DNA of 64,000 nt, taken from NCBI GenBank assembly GCA_913058345.1, contig CAJXQR010000002.1:496001-560000 (forward strand), given 5' to 3'. The position numbers were made by a program, and so were the translations under genes. This document shows, piece by piece, positions 27,025-35,459 of the stretch. Below the pieces are notes generated by a model. That model was given only the letters and a program-made list of their open reading frames with translations, was not told the DNA's origin and did no database searches. This DNA is from an uncultured Gammaproteobacteria bacterium. GTDB lineage: Bacteria > Pseudomonadota > Gammaproteobacteria > Pseudomonadales > Porticoccaceae. Every line of letters starts with the position of its first letter. Positions within the stretch are counted from its first letter, which is position 1.

Positions 27025-27996
27025 ATGCAGGGACGTAGACAAAAATATAACGGCAGCAACTTGAGGCGACTCTTCGTTTGCCTTAGCTTGTTTGTGGTTG
27101 CGTTATTCGCGAATGCTGCGGAGTCGCCCGTCTATCTACTTCTATCCAGTGAACGGCCGTACTATCAAGAGGTGTCGGCCGTCTTTCAAAAGGCGCTGGC
27201 AGAGCAACTTGATGCACCAACGGTGCATGTCCATGGTCTCGACCAGACTCTGCGAATGGCTCCAAACAGTACGGTGGTTGCCGTAGGCTCAAAGGCCAGC
27301 GAGCATGCCCTCAGGCGCTTTCCTGATGAAGATGTTCTTAGCTTGCTCATGCCTGCAGCGGCATGGGATGAGTTGTGTTCCCGCTTGCCGGGGACGGGAC
27401 GCCGTGCAGCGGTGGTAATCGACCAGCCTTTGCAACGGTCAGTGGCACTGGCTAAGTTATTGGTGCCATCAGCGAAGCGCGTTGGCGCCGTGTTTGGGTC
27501 GGTTTCGGTGGCGAGTAAACCTCTACTATATGACGCTGTGCAGCGTAGTGGTATGGAGTTGATTTATGCGGACTTGTCCATTGATGATAACCCGGTGGGT
27601 GTGCTGTCACCCCTGGTGCAACAAGCGGATTTGTTAATTACGGTGGCAGATCGCGCGGTCTTTAACAAAAGTGTTGCGAAATGGTTGCTTTATTTGAGTT
27701 TTCGACAAAAAGTGCCCGTTATTGGTTTTTCCCAATCTTATGCAAAAGCAGGTGCTTTGGCGGCCGTTTATTCTAGCCCGGATAATATCGGGCACCATGG
27801 AGCGGAGCTACTCGCTTTCCTACTTACATCGGAGGAGGGCGCAGCGATGCAAGCACAAAAGTGGCGCACCTATTTCCCCAAATATTACACGTTGGAGGTC
27901 AATCGCGAGGTGGCGAGGGCCTTAAATATCACTGTGCCGACGATGAATTCTCTGTATCAGGAGTTTCAGTCTCTACTTGAGTCTATGCGGTGGTGA
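27025..27996 (+). CDS. Periplasmic ABC-substrate-binding-like protein (COG2984 type)
   Basis: A 323-residue exported protein with a signal peptide (RRLFVCLSLFVVALFANAAES, cleaved near residue 32) and a two-lobe type I periplasmic-binding fold: VYLLLSSERPYYQEVSAVFQKAL in lobe one, RVGAVFGSVSVASKPLLYDAVQRSG and the DLLITVADRAVFNK segment in lobe two. It resembles the TrpX/COG2984 binding proteins, but no permease or ATPase gene is nearby. Its stop overlaps the hybrid kinase start by 7 bases, so the two proteins are made together. The likely role is to bind the ligand delivered by the TonB receptor and present it to the kinase periplasmic domain. That is inference from context. Confidence 0.82.
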   Translation: MQGRRQKYNGSNLRRLFVCLSLFVVALFANAAESPVYLLLSSERPYYQEVSAVFQKALAEQLDAPTVHVHGLDQTLRMAPNSTVVAVGSKASEHALRRFPDEDVLSLLMPAAAWDELCSRLPGTGRRAAVVIDQPLQRSVALAKLLVPSAKRVGAVFGSVSVASKPLLYDAVQRSGMELIYADLSIDDNPVGVLSPLVQQADLLITVADRAVFNKSVAKWLLYLSFRQKVPVIGFSQSYAKAGALAAVYSSPDNIGHHGAELLAFLLTSEEGAAMQAQKWRTYFPKYYTLEVNREVARALNITVPTMNSLYQEFQSLLESMRW

Positions 27997-30674
27997 AGCG
28001 GATTGGATCTTTTTTTATCCAGACGCTACAAGGGCGTTTGTTGCTGCTGACACTGGGGCCTTTGATACTGCTGACGGTGCTGTTGACGGCCAATACGCTT
28101 TCTGATGAGCGCTTTGATGTGCAACGAGAGTATCGTGATACGGGTAAAGTCGTGGCGGCCTATTTGGCCGCGACTTCTGACTTTGCTTTGTACTCAGGAA
28201 ACGAGTCCTTACTGAATACCCTGGCAGAGCCTATTTCTGAGCTTGTACAAATTGATGGAGTGACGTTCTTGAATGCCCAGCGAGAAGTTCTCGTTTCGAC
28301 ATTTAAGGGTTCGCCTCCATGGTCTTCTCTACTGCCTGCAAGTATTGGTTTAGATGCGTTGGAAATCGAAGACCGCCTTTATTTTGAAAGACCCGTTAGC
28401 GTTTCTAGTATCGAAATAGAGGATTACAGTGACGGCGTGTCCCTAGACAACGAGCCGGCTGCCATTGTAGGTTGGGTTCTTATTGCCGTTGATATGTCGT
28501 TAATGGCGACTGAAAGACGCGAGGTAGTGTTTCGTAATGCTGGCATGGCCGTTGGTGTCTTGGTTCTCGTTTTCCTTTTATCTTACGCGCTGGGGAATGG
28601 CCTGGTAGCACCAATTACCTCACTCAAAGCAGCCGTTGAAGAGATTGAGAGCGGTAATCTTGAAGCGCAGGTTGATGTAAACGGAGTTGATGAGTTGGCG
28701 GCATTGGGTCGGGGTATCGATTATATGGCCAGCTCTATTGCCGACAGTCAGCGGAGTTTGGAGCGGCGTGTGAGTAGTGCCACCTCCCGTCTACGAATGT
28801 CATTGGAGGATTTGCAGTCAAAAAACCTGGAGTTGGAAAAGGAGCGAGAGAAAGCGGAGGAAGCAAATCGGGCGAAAAGTGATTTCCTGGCGCGCATGAG
28901 TCATGAATTACGCACCCCATTAAACTCGATTCAGGGTTTTGTGCGTTTATTAGAGCAATCTGGCCTGGAGGCTTCTGAACAGCAGTACTGTGCCATTATT
29001 GAGCAAGCGTCGGAGCAACTGCTGTTGTTAATTGGCGATATTCTTGAATATTCGCGTTTGCAGTCCAGCGTCATGACACTGGATATTCAGCCTATAGATA
29101 TCGTTGCCTGTATTGAGAACCCTGTGCGTCTACTCGGGCCATCGGCGTACGAAAAAAATGTCGAAATGATTGTCGATGTGGACCCTCTGCTGCCTATTTT
29201 CCTCTATGGCGATTCGTTGCGGCTGCGCCAGGTTGTATCAAACTTGGTGGCGAATGCTATTAAGTTTACTGAGCAGGGACATATTTTGGTGCGCATCGCC
29301 AATGGGGGTGTGATTGAGGACAGAGTCACTTTACTACTAGAGGTGGTGGATACGGGTATCGGTATGTCCGAAGCTCAACAGGACAAAATATTTGAAGCAT
29401 TTACTCAGGCGGATACGACAATTACCCGTCGCTTTGGTGGTACAGGCCTGGGCTTGTCTATCGTACAAAGCCTGGTTGCGTTGATGGAGGGGGGGATCAC
29501 TCTGCACAGCGAGGAGTCTGTGGGTACGACGATTCGGGTGAGTTTACCGATGGCACTCCAAGTGGATCACCGTGTATTGCAGCGTTTGGATACAACCATA
29601 GCAGTCTTTGACCCTATGGCTGTATCGCGTGAGGCACTGGGACACGCGTTTCAGCGAATGACGAGTGATAGGCGCTTGTATGCTGATTTTGAGATGCTAA
29701 TGAAAGATTTGGTTATGCGAGATATCGAGGCTATCGTTATTAGCTTGCCAATTAGTGCGCTTGAACATTCACTGGCAGATATGCTGGTGCGTGTAAGGGA
29801 GTTTACGACTGTCCCAGTTTTTGTGTTTTTGCCACTCAAGGGCTTGGGTGGCAAGGCAACATTTAACCTTGGTGGTGTCGAGGGCCTGGATATTACCTAT
29901 CTGCCCAAACCCTGGTCGACCACAGGCTTTTATGCGATCTATAACGCTATGAAACATGGCGCCCCGGTTGGAGCCAGCGGTGTGGCCCCTCTGTTTGGGG
30001 TTAAAGTACTGGTGGCGGAAGATAATGAGTTTAGTTGTTTGCTGTTATCGACGCTGCTGGAAAAAGCGGGGTGTGACATACAGGTAGCTGGCAATGGGCG
30101 TGAGGCGTTAGAGCTCTGTGAGAAGAAGGACTTTGATCTGCTGGTTTTCGATGTGCACATGCCGGAGCTGAATGGGATTGATGCGCTCGCTGAAATTAGA
30201 ACTACTGATGGTTTAAATGCAGCTACGCCGGCGGTGATGCTCACGGCGGATGTGCTTCAGCATGAAGATCGTCTGGCGACTTTGTCTGGGCGCAACAAAA
30301 TGATGCACAAGCCTTTCGATAATAAAGGTCTTGTCGATTTGTTGCTGTCGCTTCTGGACAAACAGCCAAGTCGAATGCCCTTGCAAACAATGGCGGCGGG
30401 ACGTGTTCCCTTGGCACAGTTTTTTGAGGAAGTTGAGAAGTTACTAGCGGGTGCGGTGAAATCTTACCAGGAGCGCGATGTTGACGCGTTACGCGAAATT
30501 ATTCATCAATTGCTGGGTATTGCCGGTGTCTTTAAGCTGGGGGAGTTAGAGAAGCAGGTACAGGCGCTACACACGCTGGTAAAAGAAGAAGATGCCTGGA
30601 TGGGCGATGCTCTGCAGGCGGTGGAGCAAGAGTTTTCCCGCCTCAAACTTGAAGCGGGTGATAAGTTGGCTTAA
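27990..30674 (+). CDS. BarA-like hybrid sensor histidine kinase
   Basis: An 894-residue inner-membrane kinase with a four-step phosphorelay layout. TM1 at about 13-36; periplasmic sensor about 37-183; TM2 about 184-202; HAMP about 203-257; coiled coil to 298; HisKA with MSHELRTPLNS (His305); HATPase with N-box NLVANAIKFT, VDTGIGM and GGTGLGLS; a degenerate receiver (about 536-655) lacking the acidic Asp set; a true receiver with AEDN (677-680), phospho-acceptor Asp721 in FDVHMPELNG and Lys774; and an Hpt domain with His839 in HQLLGIAGVFKLGEL. The GTG start overlaps the binding-protein gene. No response-regulator gene is adjacent, so the output partner is encoded elsewhere. It resembles BarA/GacS in layout but is in a different gene context. 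Confidence 0.92.
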   Translation: MVKRIGSFFIQTLQGRLLLLTLGPLILLTVLLTANTLSDERFDVQREYRDTGKVVAAYLAATSDFALYSGNESLLNTLAEPISELVQIDGVTFLNAQREVLVSTFKGSPPWSSLLPASIGLDALEIEDRLYFERPVSVSSIEIEDYSDGVSLDNEPAAIVGWVLIAVDMSLMATERREVVFRNAGMAVGVLVLVFLLSYALGNGLVAPITSLKAAVEEIESGNLEAQVDVNGVDELAALGRGIDYMASSIADSQRSLERRVSSATSRLRMSLEDLQSKNLELEKEREKAEEANRAKSDFLARMSHELRTPLNSIQGFVRLLEQSGLEASEQQYCAIIEQASEQLLLLIGDILEYSRLQSSVMTLDIQPIDIVACIENPVRLLGPSAYEKNVEMIVDVDPLLPIFLYGDSLRLRQVVSNLVANAIKFTEQGHILVRIANGGVIEDRVTLLLEVVDTGIGMSEAQQDKIFEAFTQADTTITRRFGGTGLGLSIVQSLVALMEGGITLHSEESVGTTIRVSLPMALQVDHRVLQRLDTTIAVFDPMAVSREALGHAFQRMTSDRRLYADFEMLMKDLVMRDIEAIVISLPISALEHSLADMLVRVREFTTVPVFVFLPLKGLGGKATFNLGGVEGLDITYLPKPWSTTGFYAIYNAMKHGAPVGASGVAPLFGVKVLVAEDNEFSCLLLSTLLEKAGCDIQVAGNGREALELCEKKDFDLLVFDVHMPELNGIDALAEIRTTDGLNAATPAVMLTADVLQHEDRLATLSGRNKMMHKPFDNKGLVDLLLSLLDKQPSRMPLQTMAAGRVPLAQFFEEVEKLLAGAVKSYQERDVDALREIIHQLLGIAGVFKLGELEKQVQALHTLVKEEDAWMGDALQAVEQEFSRLKLEAGDKLA

Positions 30675-31843
30675 CCGAGAATGCGTAAGCGTATAACACC
30701 ATCGACTGCCGCTATAGCGGCGACAATTTCGTCACTGGGTTGTTGCTCAACATCGATAATATTGTAGGCAATATCGTTGCGGCTCTTATTAACGAGGTCG
30801 ATCACATTGTTGTCACTGTCGGCGAGAATGTTTAGCACGTTGCCGAGTACCTTCGGCACATTGTCGTTGCTGAAGGTGATGCGATAGCCGCCGCTCCTCG
30901 CCATGGCTGTAGGTGGGAAGTTGACGGAGTTTTTAATGTTGCCGTTTTCGAGAAACTCCATCAATTGATTGGCGGCCATAATGGCGCAGTTCTCTTCCGC
31001 CTCTTGGGTGCTGGCGCCAATATGGGGGGTCAGTATCACATCGTCTCTACCCAGCAGATCGGGCGTGGGGAAGTCAGCAATATAGCCACCGAGCTGTTTG
31101 TCATCGAGCGCGGCTATTAGAGCAGCGGTATCGACGATCTCTTCACGAGCAAAGTTGAGCAGTTTGGCACTGGGCTTAAAGCAGCGCAGGGTTTCAGCAT
31201 TGATCATATGTCGGGTTGCATCGATAGCCGGCACGTGCAAGGTGACGTAGTCAGCGCGGGCGAGCAGGCTTTGTAGGTTATCCATTTTGCCGATATTACT
31301 CGATAGCTGCCAGGCGGCCTCTACAGAAATAGCGGGATCATAGCCAATGACATCCATGCCCAGCTCCAGTGCCATATTAGCGACATGAGCCCCGATTGCG
31401 CCGAGGCCGACAACACCGAGGGTCTTGCCCTGTAATTCGCTACCAGCAAAGCGTTTTTTCTCTTTTTCTAGCAGTTTGGACATCTCGCCAGCATCCGTCA
31501 TCGAGGTCAGTGACTGGGCGTAATTGATACCGCCAATAATATCTCGCGAACCCAGTAGTAAACTGGCGGCAACGAGCTCTTTGACGGCATTGGCATTGGC
31601 ACCGGGGGTGTTAAATACCACCACGCCCTGGGCGGAATAATCGGCGACTGGAATATTGTTAACGCCGGCACCAGCACGGGCGACCGCCACTAAGCTGTCT
31701 GGAATTTCTTCGCCGTGGAGCTTGTGGCTACGCAGCATAAAGGCATCGGGCTGGGCGAATTCACTGGCGATTTCGTAGCTATCGCGGGGGAAGCGGTCGA
31801 GGCCTTTGCTGGATATTTGGTTGTAGGTGCGAACTTTATACAT
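30671..31843 (-). CDS. serA: D-3-phosphoglycerate dehydrogenase
   Basis: Oxidises 3-phosphoglycerate to 3-phosphohydroxypyruvate, the first step of serine synthesis. The 390-residue protein has the NAD loop GKTLGVVGLGAIGAHVA, the catalytic Arg in NFAREEIVD, Glu-His pair with LTPHIGASTQEAEENCA, and a short C-terminal ACT domain (about 318-390, YRITFSNDNVPKVLGNVLNIL) of the serine-feedback type. It lacks the ASB domain of long actinobacterial enzymes. It follows serC by 67 bases on the same strand; the stop overlaps the stop of the convergent kinase gene by three bases. Confidence 0.94.
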   Translation of the reverse strand: MYKVRTYNQISSKGLDRFPRDSYEIASEFAQPDAFMLRSHKLHGEEIPDSLVAVARAGAGVNNIPVADYSAQGVVVFNTPGANANAVKELVAASLLLGSRDIIGGINYAQSLTSMTDAGEMSKLLEKEKKRFAGSELQGKTLGVVGLGAIGAHVANMALELGMDVIGYDPAISVEAAWQLSSNIGKMDNLQSLLARADYVTLHVPAIDATRHMINAETLRCFKPSAKLLNFAREEIVDTAALIAALDDKQLGGYIADFPTPDLLGRDDVILTPHIGASTQEAEENCAIMAANQLMEFLENGNIKNSVNFPPTAMARSGGYRITFSNDNVPKVLGNVLNILADSDNNVIDLVNKSRNDIAYNIIDVEQQPSDEIVAAIAAVDGVIRLRILG

Positions 31844-31910
31844 GAGTTTTCCTTTCTGTAAGCCCTCAATAAGGCTGGAGTGCTGTGTTAGCGCGTCGCG
31901 CCGATAGCCG

Positions 31911-33044
31911 CTAGGCTTGGCTAATGGTTTCGTAGGCCCAGCTTAACCAGGGCATTAGGGCTTGCAAGTCGCTTTGTTCGACAGTGGCGCCGCACCAAAT
32001 GCGCAAGCCGGCAGGGGCATCCCGGTAGGCGCCGATATCAAAGGCAACGCCTTCGCTATCGAGCAACTTGGCGAGGGCTTTAACCTGTTCGGCTTCGAGT
32101 GCGAGAGTTAGGCAAACACTGGTGTTGGAGCGGGTGGCCTCATCTTGTGCAAGAAAACTAATCCACTCGTTGGCGGCAACAAAATCTTCAATGATTTTTA
32201 AATTGGCTTGGGAGCGTGCAATGCTGGCCTCGGCGCCGCCAATGGCGCGCACCCAGTCGAGGGCATCGAGATAATCGGCCACACAGAGCATAGACGGGGT
32301 GTTGATGGTTTCGCCTCTGAAAATGCCCTCGTTCAATTTGCCTTTCTTGGTCATGCGAAAGATTTTCGGCAGGGGCCAGTCGGGGGTATAGGTTTCGAGA
32401 CGCTCGACAGCGCGGGGGCTCAGTATCAACATGCCGTGAGCGCCTTCGCCGCCGAGTACTTTCTGCCAGCTAAAGGTGATGACATCTAGCTTATGCCAAG
32501 GCAGGGGCATCGCGAAAACGGCAGAGGTGGCATCGCAAATGGTCAGGCCGTTGCGCTCGTCACTAATCCACTCGCCATCGATAACTTTAACCCCCGATGT
32601 TGTGCCGTTCCAGGTGAAGACTGTATCGTGATCGGGATTGGCGAGAGACAGATCGGGTAACAATCCGTAGTCAGCGCGGTGAGTGGTGACATCGTTGAGC
32701 TTGAGCTGGTTGGTAATGTCCCCGACCCAGCCCTCGCCAAAAGATTCCCAGGCGAAAATATCGACGGGTTTGGCGCCGAGCAGCGACCACAGGGCCATTT
32801 CAACAGCGCCGGTATCGGAGGCTGGCACCACACCCACGCGGTAACCCTCGGGCAGGCCGAGCAATTCGGCAGTATCCGCGCAAGCTCGGGCCAGTGCTTT
32901 TTTGCCGATTGTCGAGCGGTGAGATCGTCCTAGTGTCGAAATATCGAGGGCGTCGACATTGTAGCCGGGCCGTTTGCTGCAAGGCCCGGAAGAGAAATTC
33001 GGATTTGCCGGTTTAACGATGGGCTTTGTGGCTGCGGTTGTCAT
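31911..33044 (-). CDS. serC: Phosphoserine aminotransferase (Methanosarcina/alphaproteobacterial type)
   Basis: PLP enzyme converting phosphohydroxypyruvate and glutamate to phosphoserine. The 377-residue protein starts with [15 protein letters not shown] and [11 protein letters not shown], and has [11 protein letters not shown] and the PLP-lysine segment [16 protein letters not shown]. This is the serC type typical of alphaproteobacteria, actinobacteria and methanogens, distinct from the E. coli type, which lies beside gyrA/pheA. It forms a two-gene operon with serA, giving the first two steps of serine synthesis. A possible minus-strand -10 (CATAAT at 33144-33149) lies about 100 bases upstream, with a hairpin at the predicted mRNA 5' end. 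Confidence 0.93.
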   Translation of the reverse strand: MTTAATKPIVKPANPNFSSGPCSKRPGYNVDALDISTLGRSHRSTIGKKALARACADTAELLGLPEGYRVGVVPASDTGAVEMALWSLLGAKPVDIFAWESFGEGWVGDITNQLKLNDVTTHRADYGLLPDLSLANPDHDTVFTWNGTTSGVKVIDGEWISDERNGLTICDATSAVFAMPLPWHKLDVITFSWQKVLGGEGAHGMLILSPRAVERLETYTPDWPLPKIFRMTKKGKLNEGIFRGETINTPSMLCVADYLDALDWVRAIGGAEASIARSQANLKIIEDFVAANEWISFLAQDEATRSNTSVCLTLALEAEQVKALAKLLDSEGVAFDIGAYRDAPAGLRIWCGATVEQSDLQALMPWLSWAYETISQA

Positions 33045-33504
33045 GGCGATTCCTTAAGGGTGCTTCCCGCTGGCTGACCCGGCGGCGTGCGGAGAAAAGC
33101 GGCAATTTTACTGATCACCAGCCCCCTTGCATAGGGGGCGCGTATTATGCTTTGGATTCGAGTCGAAAACTGGAGAATCGTCCAATAGCCTCGTGAAAAG
33201 CAGGTATCTTAGAATGTGTTTACTCCTTAAGCTCGGAGTTGTGTGAATTGCTTGAGAAAAATAGCGCTATCTGCAGGATGAGATTCTCCAGTTCTGCAGG
33301 CAGTTAAGGACGCGGTTAGTGAAACTGCGTTGAAAGTAAGCGAAAATGTCTTCGGCGGTACAGGTGTTCTCTACGGAGACCGTGCGCGTAATTCAATCGC
33401 TCGGTCTCGGTTTATGCTACTGCCTGTTGTTCCTACGTCTGCCTGTGGCAAGTAGAGAGAAGTCCGCAATCAATAAGTTAACCCTAGGAGTAAAATAGCT
33501 AATC
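33045..33504. other. Structured intergenic region upstream of serC and the ASCH gene
   Basis: 460 bases without a gene. It holds a perfect hairpin GCCCCCT/AGGGGGC (33121-33127/33133-33139), a possible serC -10 on the minus strand (33144-33149), a perfect 12-bp inverted repeat AACTGGAGAATC (33168-33179) and GATTCTCCAGTT (33282-33293) whose arms are 102 bases apart, and a nested stem structure at 33367-33459 (separate entry). No tRNA, SRP RNA, 6S or tmRNA signature was recognised. Confidence 0.6.
33367..33459 (+). ncRNA. Possible structured leader or small RNA upstream of the ASCH gene
   Basis: An outer stem TTCTCTAC (33367-33374) with GTAGAGAG (33452-33459; seven Watson-Crick pairs plus one wobble) encloses a hairpin GAGACCGTGCG (33376-33386) / CGCTCGGTCTC (33398-33408; ten of eleven pairs). 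It ends 45 bases before the ASCH start. The pairing is seen directly; transcription and function are inference. A leader element for the ASCH gene is the simplest reading. No terminator T-tract follows. Confidence 0.3.
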
Positions 33505-33831
33505 ATGAGTGATTACCCAGAAAAAACCTGTGAAATTGGCAACCTTGTTCGCCATCCTAAATTAGTTGCCGCTGCTCGCGCTGGTCAGAAAACACAGCAG
33601 CGTCGCGATGGTGTTTATGCGTATCCTGGCGAGACGTTCGAGTTGGAAGGAGATGCTTTTGTACTAACGGCCCTCGAGCGTCAGCGTCTCGGCGATATGA
33701 GTGATGGGGACGCACAGGCAGAAGGCTACCCAGCTCTTGAGGTCTACAAGCAGGTGATTCTTAGTATGCATGACGGTATGACCTGGAATGAGGATGATTT
33801 AGTTTGGGTACACAAATTTAAAAAAATTTAG
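33505..33831 (+). CDS. ASCH/PUA-like domain protein
   Basis: A 108-residue protein whose whole length matches the ASCH fold, a PUA relative that binds RNA or modified nucleosides. Visible family features are the KTQQRRDGVYAYPGETF loop (the G-KT/Q-R signature), the strand FVLTALERQRLGDMSD, the DAQAEGYPALEVYK helix and the C-terminal WNEDDLVWVHKFKKI. The ATG at 33505 has CTAGGAG upstream. It stands alone, after a structured leader region and before a 540-base gap. Some small ASCH proteins hydrolyse N4-acetylcytidine; whether this one does is unknown. Confidence 0.75.
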   Translation: MSDYPEKTCEIGNLVRHPKLVAAARAGQKTQQRRDGVYAYPGETFELEGDAFVLTALERQRLGDMSDGDAQAEGYPALEVYKQVILSMHDGMTWNEDDLVWVHKFKKI

Positions 33832-34374
33832 TCGCGGTGCTGAGCGATTAACAATGATAAGAACCTTAAAATAAACGCATAGTTTATACGACAGGCTGCT
33901 TCAAAAAATAAAGATTATGGTGGAGCGGCCTTACTTCCCTATTTGACCAGTAAACGCCCTGTTTGAAATGACTTTGCTTTAAAGTGTCGTTTTCAAAAGA
34001 CGATCATTGCTCGACTTGTGATCGAGATCACTAAAGTATGCCAACTAGTTACCTTTAAGGTGTTAGCTCTCCTTGAAGGGGATCGCTGCAATAAGTTATG
34101 TTTTTGTTTGATAAAAGCAAGGGTTCAACTTCGGGTGTGATTGCATTTTAAAAAGTTTAATCAGTACTCTGCGCGTGAGTATCTGAAAATAAATAGTTTA
34201 CAGTTTTATGTCGTTGCAATTAATAATTTTTTTGGGTGGGCTTTAATTATCCTAATTTGGCCTCTTGAGCAAAAGGTTAAACCGCCTGTCTATTTTGCTT
34301 TCCCTTTCTTAAAAGATATGAGCTATTAAGTGTGGTAGCAGGAGTGCAAGGATGTGTCGGAGATTCGTTTGTAG
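33832..34374. other. Regulatory intergenic region upstream of the minor-pilin cluster
   Basis: 543 AT-rich bases between the ASCH gene and the pilin cluster. It holds a short inverted repeat ATAAAC/GTTTAT (33871-33887), a CRP/Vfr-like site (34017-34032), and paired CCTTTAAGG/CCTTGAAGG-like blocks at about 34052 and 34071. A 62-codon frame with a TTG start (34141-34329) is present, but I do not support it as a gene: no ribosome-binding site, no family, low-complexity AT composition. The long leader suggests the pilin promoter lies well upstream of the first gene. Confidence 0.55.
34016..34033. promoter_or_regulatory. CRP/Vfr-like binding site
   Basis: TGTGA-TCGAGA-TCACT at 34017-34032, with a perfect inner palindrome GTGATC-GA-GATCAC. 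It matches the CRP consensus TGTGA-N6-TCACA at nine of ten core bases. It is the only good match noticed near the pilin operon and lies about 340 bases upstream of the first pilin gene. In Pseudomonas the CRP homologue Vfr controls type IV pilus genes, so this fits, but distance to the promoter is unknown. Confidence 0.65.
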
Positions 34375-34941
34375 ATGAATAAGTCCACTGGAGTCAGTTT
34401 AATTGAATTGATGATTACGATATCTATTGCCGCAATTTTATTAGCGGCAGGTACGCCAAGTTTTATGAAAATGTTAGCTAAAAACAGGCTGGACGCAAAA
34501 GCGCGTGATTTTGTTTCGGGTTTAAATATCGCACGCAGTGAAGCTGTTTTACGAAATACTCGGGCTACCATATGCCATAGCTCCGACGGCACCTCCTGCG
34601 GCGGAGAGTGGGAAGATGGCTGGATAGTCTTTGTTGATGACGGCGCTACCCCAGGGGTTGTTGAGGCAGGGGAAGAACTGGTGCTTGTTAACGATGGTTT
34701 TGATAATGCTCGATATACTTTGCGCGGCAATAATAATGTAGCCGATAGAATATCGTTTGGTGCTCAAGGCTACAGCCTGGGCTTTAACGGTCAGCTGATA
34801 CTTTGCTTTGATGAAGACAATGACGGTACCGGCGATTTCGATGATGAAAATGGACGTGTTGCTATTATCAGTAACGCGGGGCGAATTAGAACAGTAAAGC
34901 CCAGTGATGGTGACGTGAGTTTGGGGGATTGCACGCCATGA
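34375..34941 (+). CDS. fimT: Type IV pilus minor pilin, FimT/FimU (GspH) family
   Basis: A 188-residue minor pilin. It has a very short leader ending in Gly (MNKSTG) followed by the class III prepilin motif VSLIELMITISIAAILLAAG, in which PilD would cleave after Gly6 and methylate the new N-terminus. The C-terminal GspH domain is beta-rich with a Cys pair (ICHSSDGTSCGGEW) and a final Cys near the end. As first gene of the pilV-pilW-pilX-pilY1 cluster it corresponds by position to fimU of P. aeruginosa. These proteins form the priming complex at the pilus tip. The symbol is fimT/fimU by family and position. Confidence 0.85.
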   Translation: MNKSTGVSLIELMITISIAAILLAAGTPSFMKMLAKNRLDAKARDFVSGLNIARSEAVLRNTRATICHSSDGTSCGGEWEDGWIVFVDDGATPGVVEAGEELVLVNDGFDNARYTLRGNNNVADRISFGAQGYSLGFNGQLILCFDEDNDGTGDFDDENGRVAIISNAGRIRTVKPSDGDVSLGDCTP

Positions 34942-35459
34942 AGAAAGCTCAACCTTTACTCCCTCGGCAAGCGGGTTTTACTTTAATCGAAATTCTGGTC
35001 ACTGTTTTTGTATTGGCCTTTGGGCTCCTTGGTTTTGCAGCTCTGCAAACCGAAGGGGTGAAAAATAATCGAGTTGCTGAACTGCGCTCAGTTGTAACTC
35101 AAAGTACTTACAACATTGCCGATCGAATTCGGGCCAACGTAGATGGTGCCGTCAGTGGTACCTATGCGGTTAATAGTGCCCCTGGCGTTGGCTATGACTG
35201 TGAAACATCTTTTTTCGGTACTGTTGTCGCGAACAAGTGTTCGTCGGCTGAAATGGCGAATGCCGATCTTGATCGTTGGTACGCTGCGCTCAGTGACGCT
35301 TTACCCTCAGGCACAGGCTCAATAAGCTGTGTCGACGTTGATAATACAGATACCGATAGCTGTACCAGAGGTTCTCTTTACACCATAAACGTAGTCTGGG
35401 AAGAGTCTATGCGAACTGGCTTTGCCACCAAAACATTTTCTTTGGATATTCAGCCCTGA
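34938..35459 (+). CDS. pilV: Type IV pilus minor pilin PilV
   Basis: A 173-residue minor pilin starting at the ATG at 34938, whose ATGA overlaps the fimT stop; a TTG three codons earlier is less likely. The leader MKKAQPLLPRQAG precedes the prepilin motif FTLIEILVTVFVLAFGLLGFAALQ, typical of PilV (with the LGFAALQ ending and later Cys pair YDCETSFFGTVVANKCSS). Needed with PilW, PilX and FimU to prime pilus assembly and to place PilY1 at the tip. Confidence 0.9.
   Translation: MKKAQPLLPRQAGFTLIEILVTVFVLAFGLLGFAALQTEGVKNNRVAELRSVVTQSTYNIADRIRANVDGAVSGTYAVNSAPGVGYDCETSFFGTVVANKCSSAEMANADLDRWYAALSDALPSGTGSISCVDVDNTDTDSCTRGSLYTINVVWEESMRTGFATKTFSLDIQP

Noticed and set aside
27990-30674. GacS/BarA orthologue
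   Set aside because: Domain layout matches, but the neighbouring genes (TonB receptor, binding protein, serA) differ from the known gacS/barA contexts and the periplasmic domain cannot be matched by eye.
33300-33480. 6S RNA, SRP RNA or tmRNA in the gap before the ASCH gene
   Set aside because: The known conserved segments of those RNAs are not present; only a local nested stem is seen.
34141-34329. 62-codon TTG-start frame upstream of the pilin cluster
   Set aside because: No Shine-Dalgarno, no recognisable family, AT-rich low-complexity sequence; the region is better explained as a long regulatory leader.
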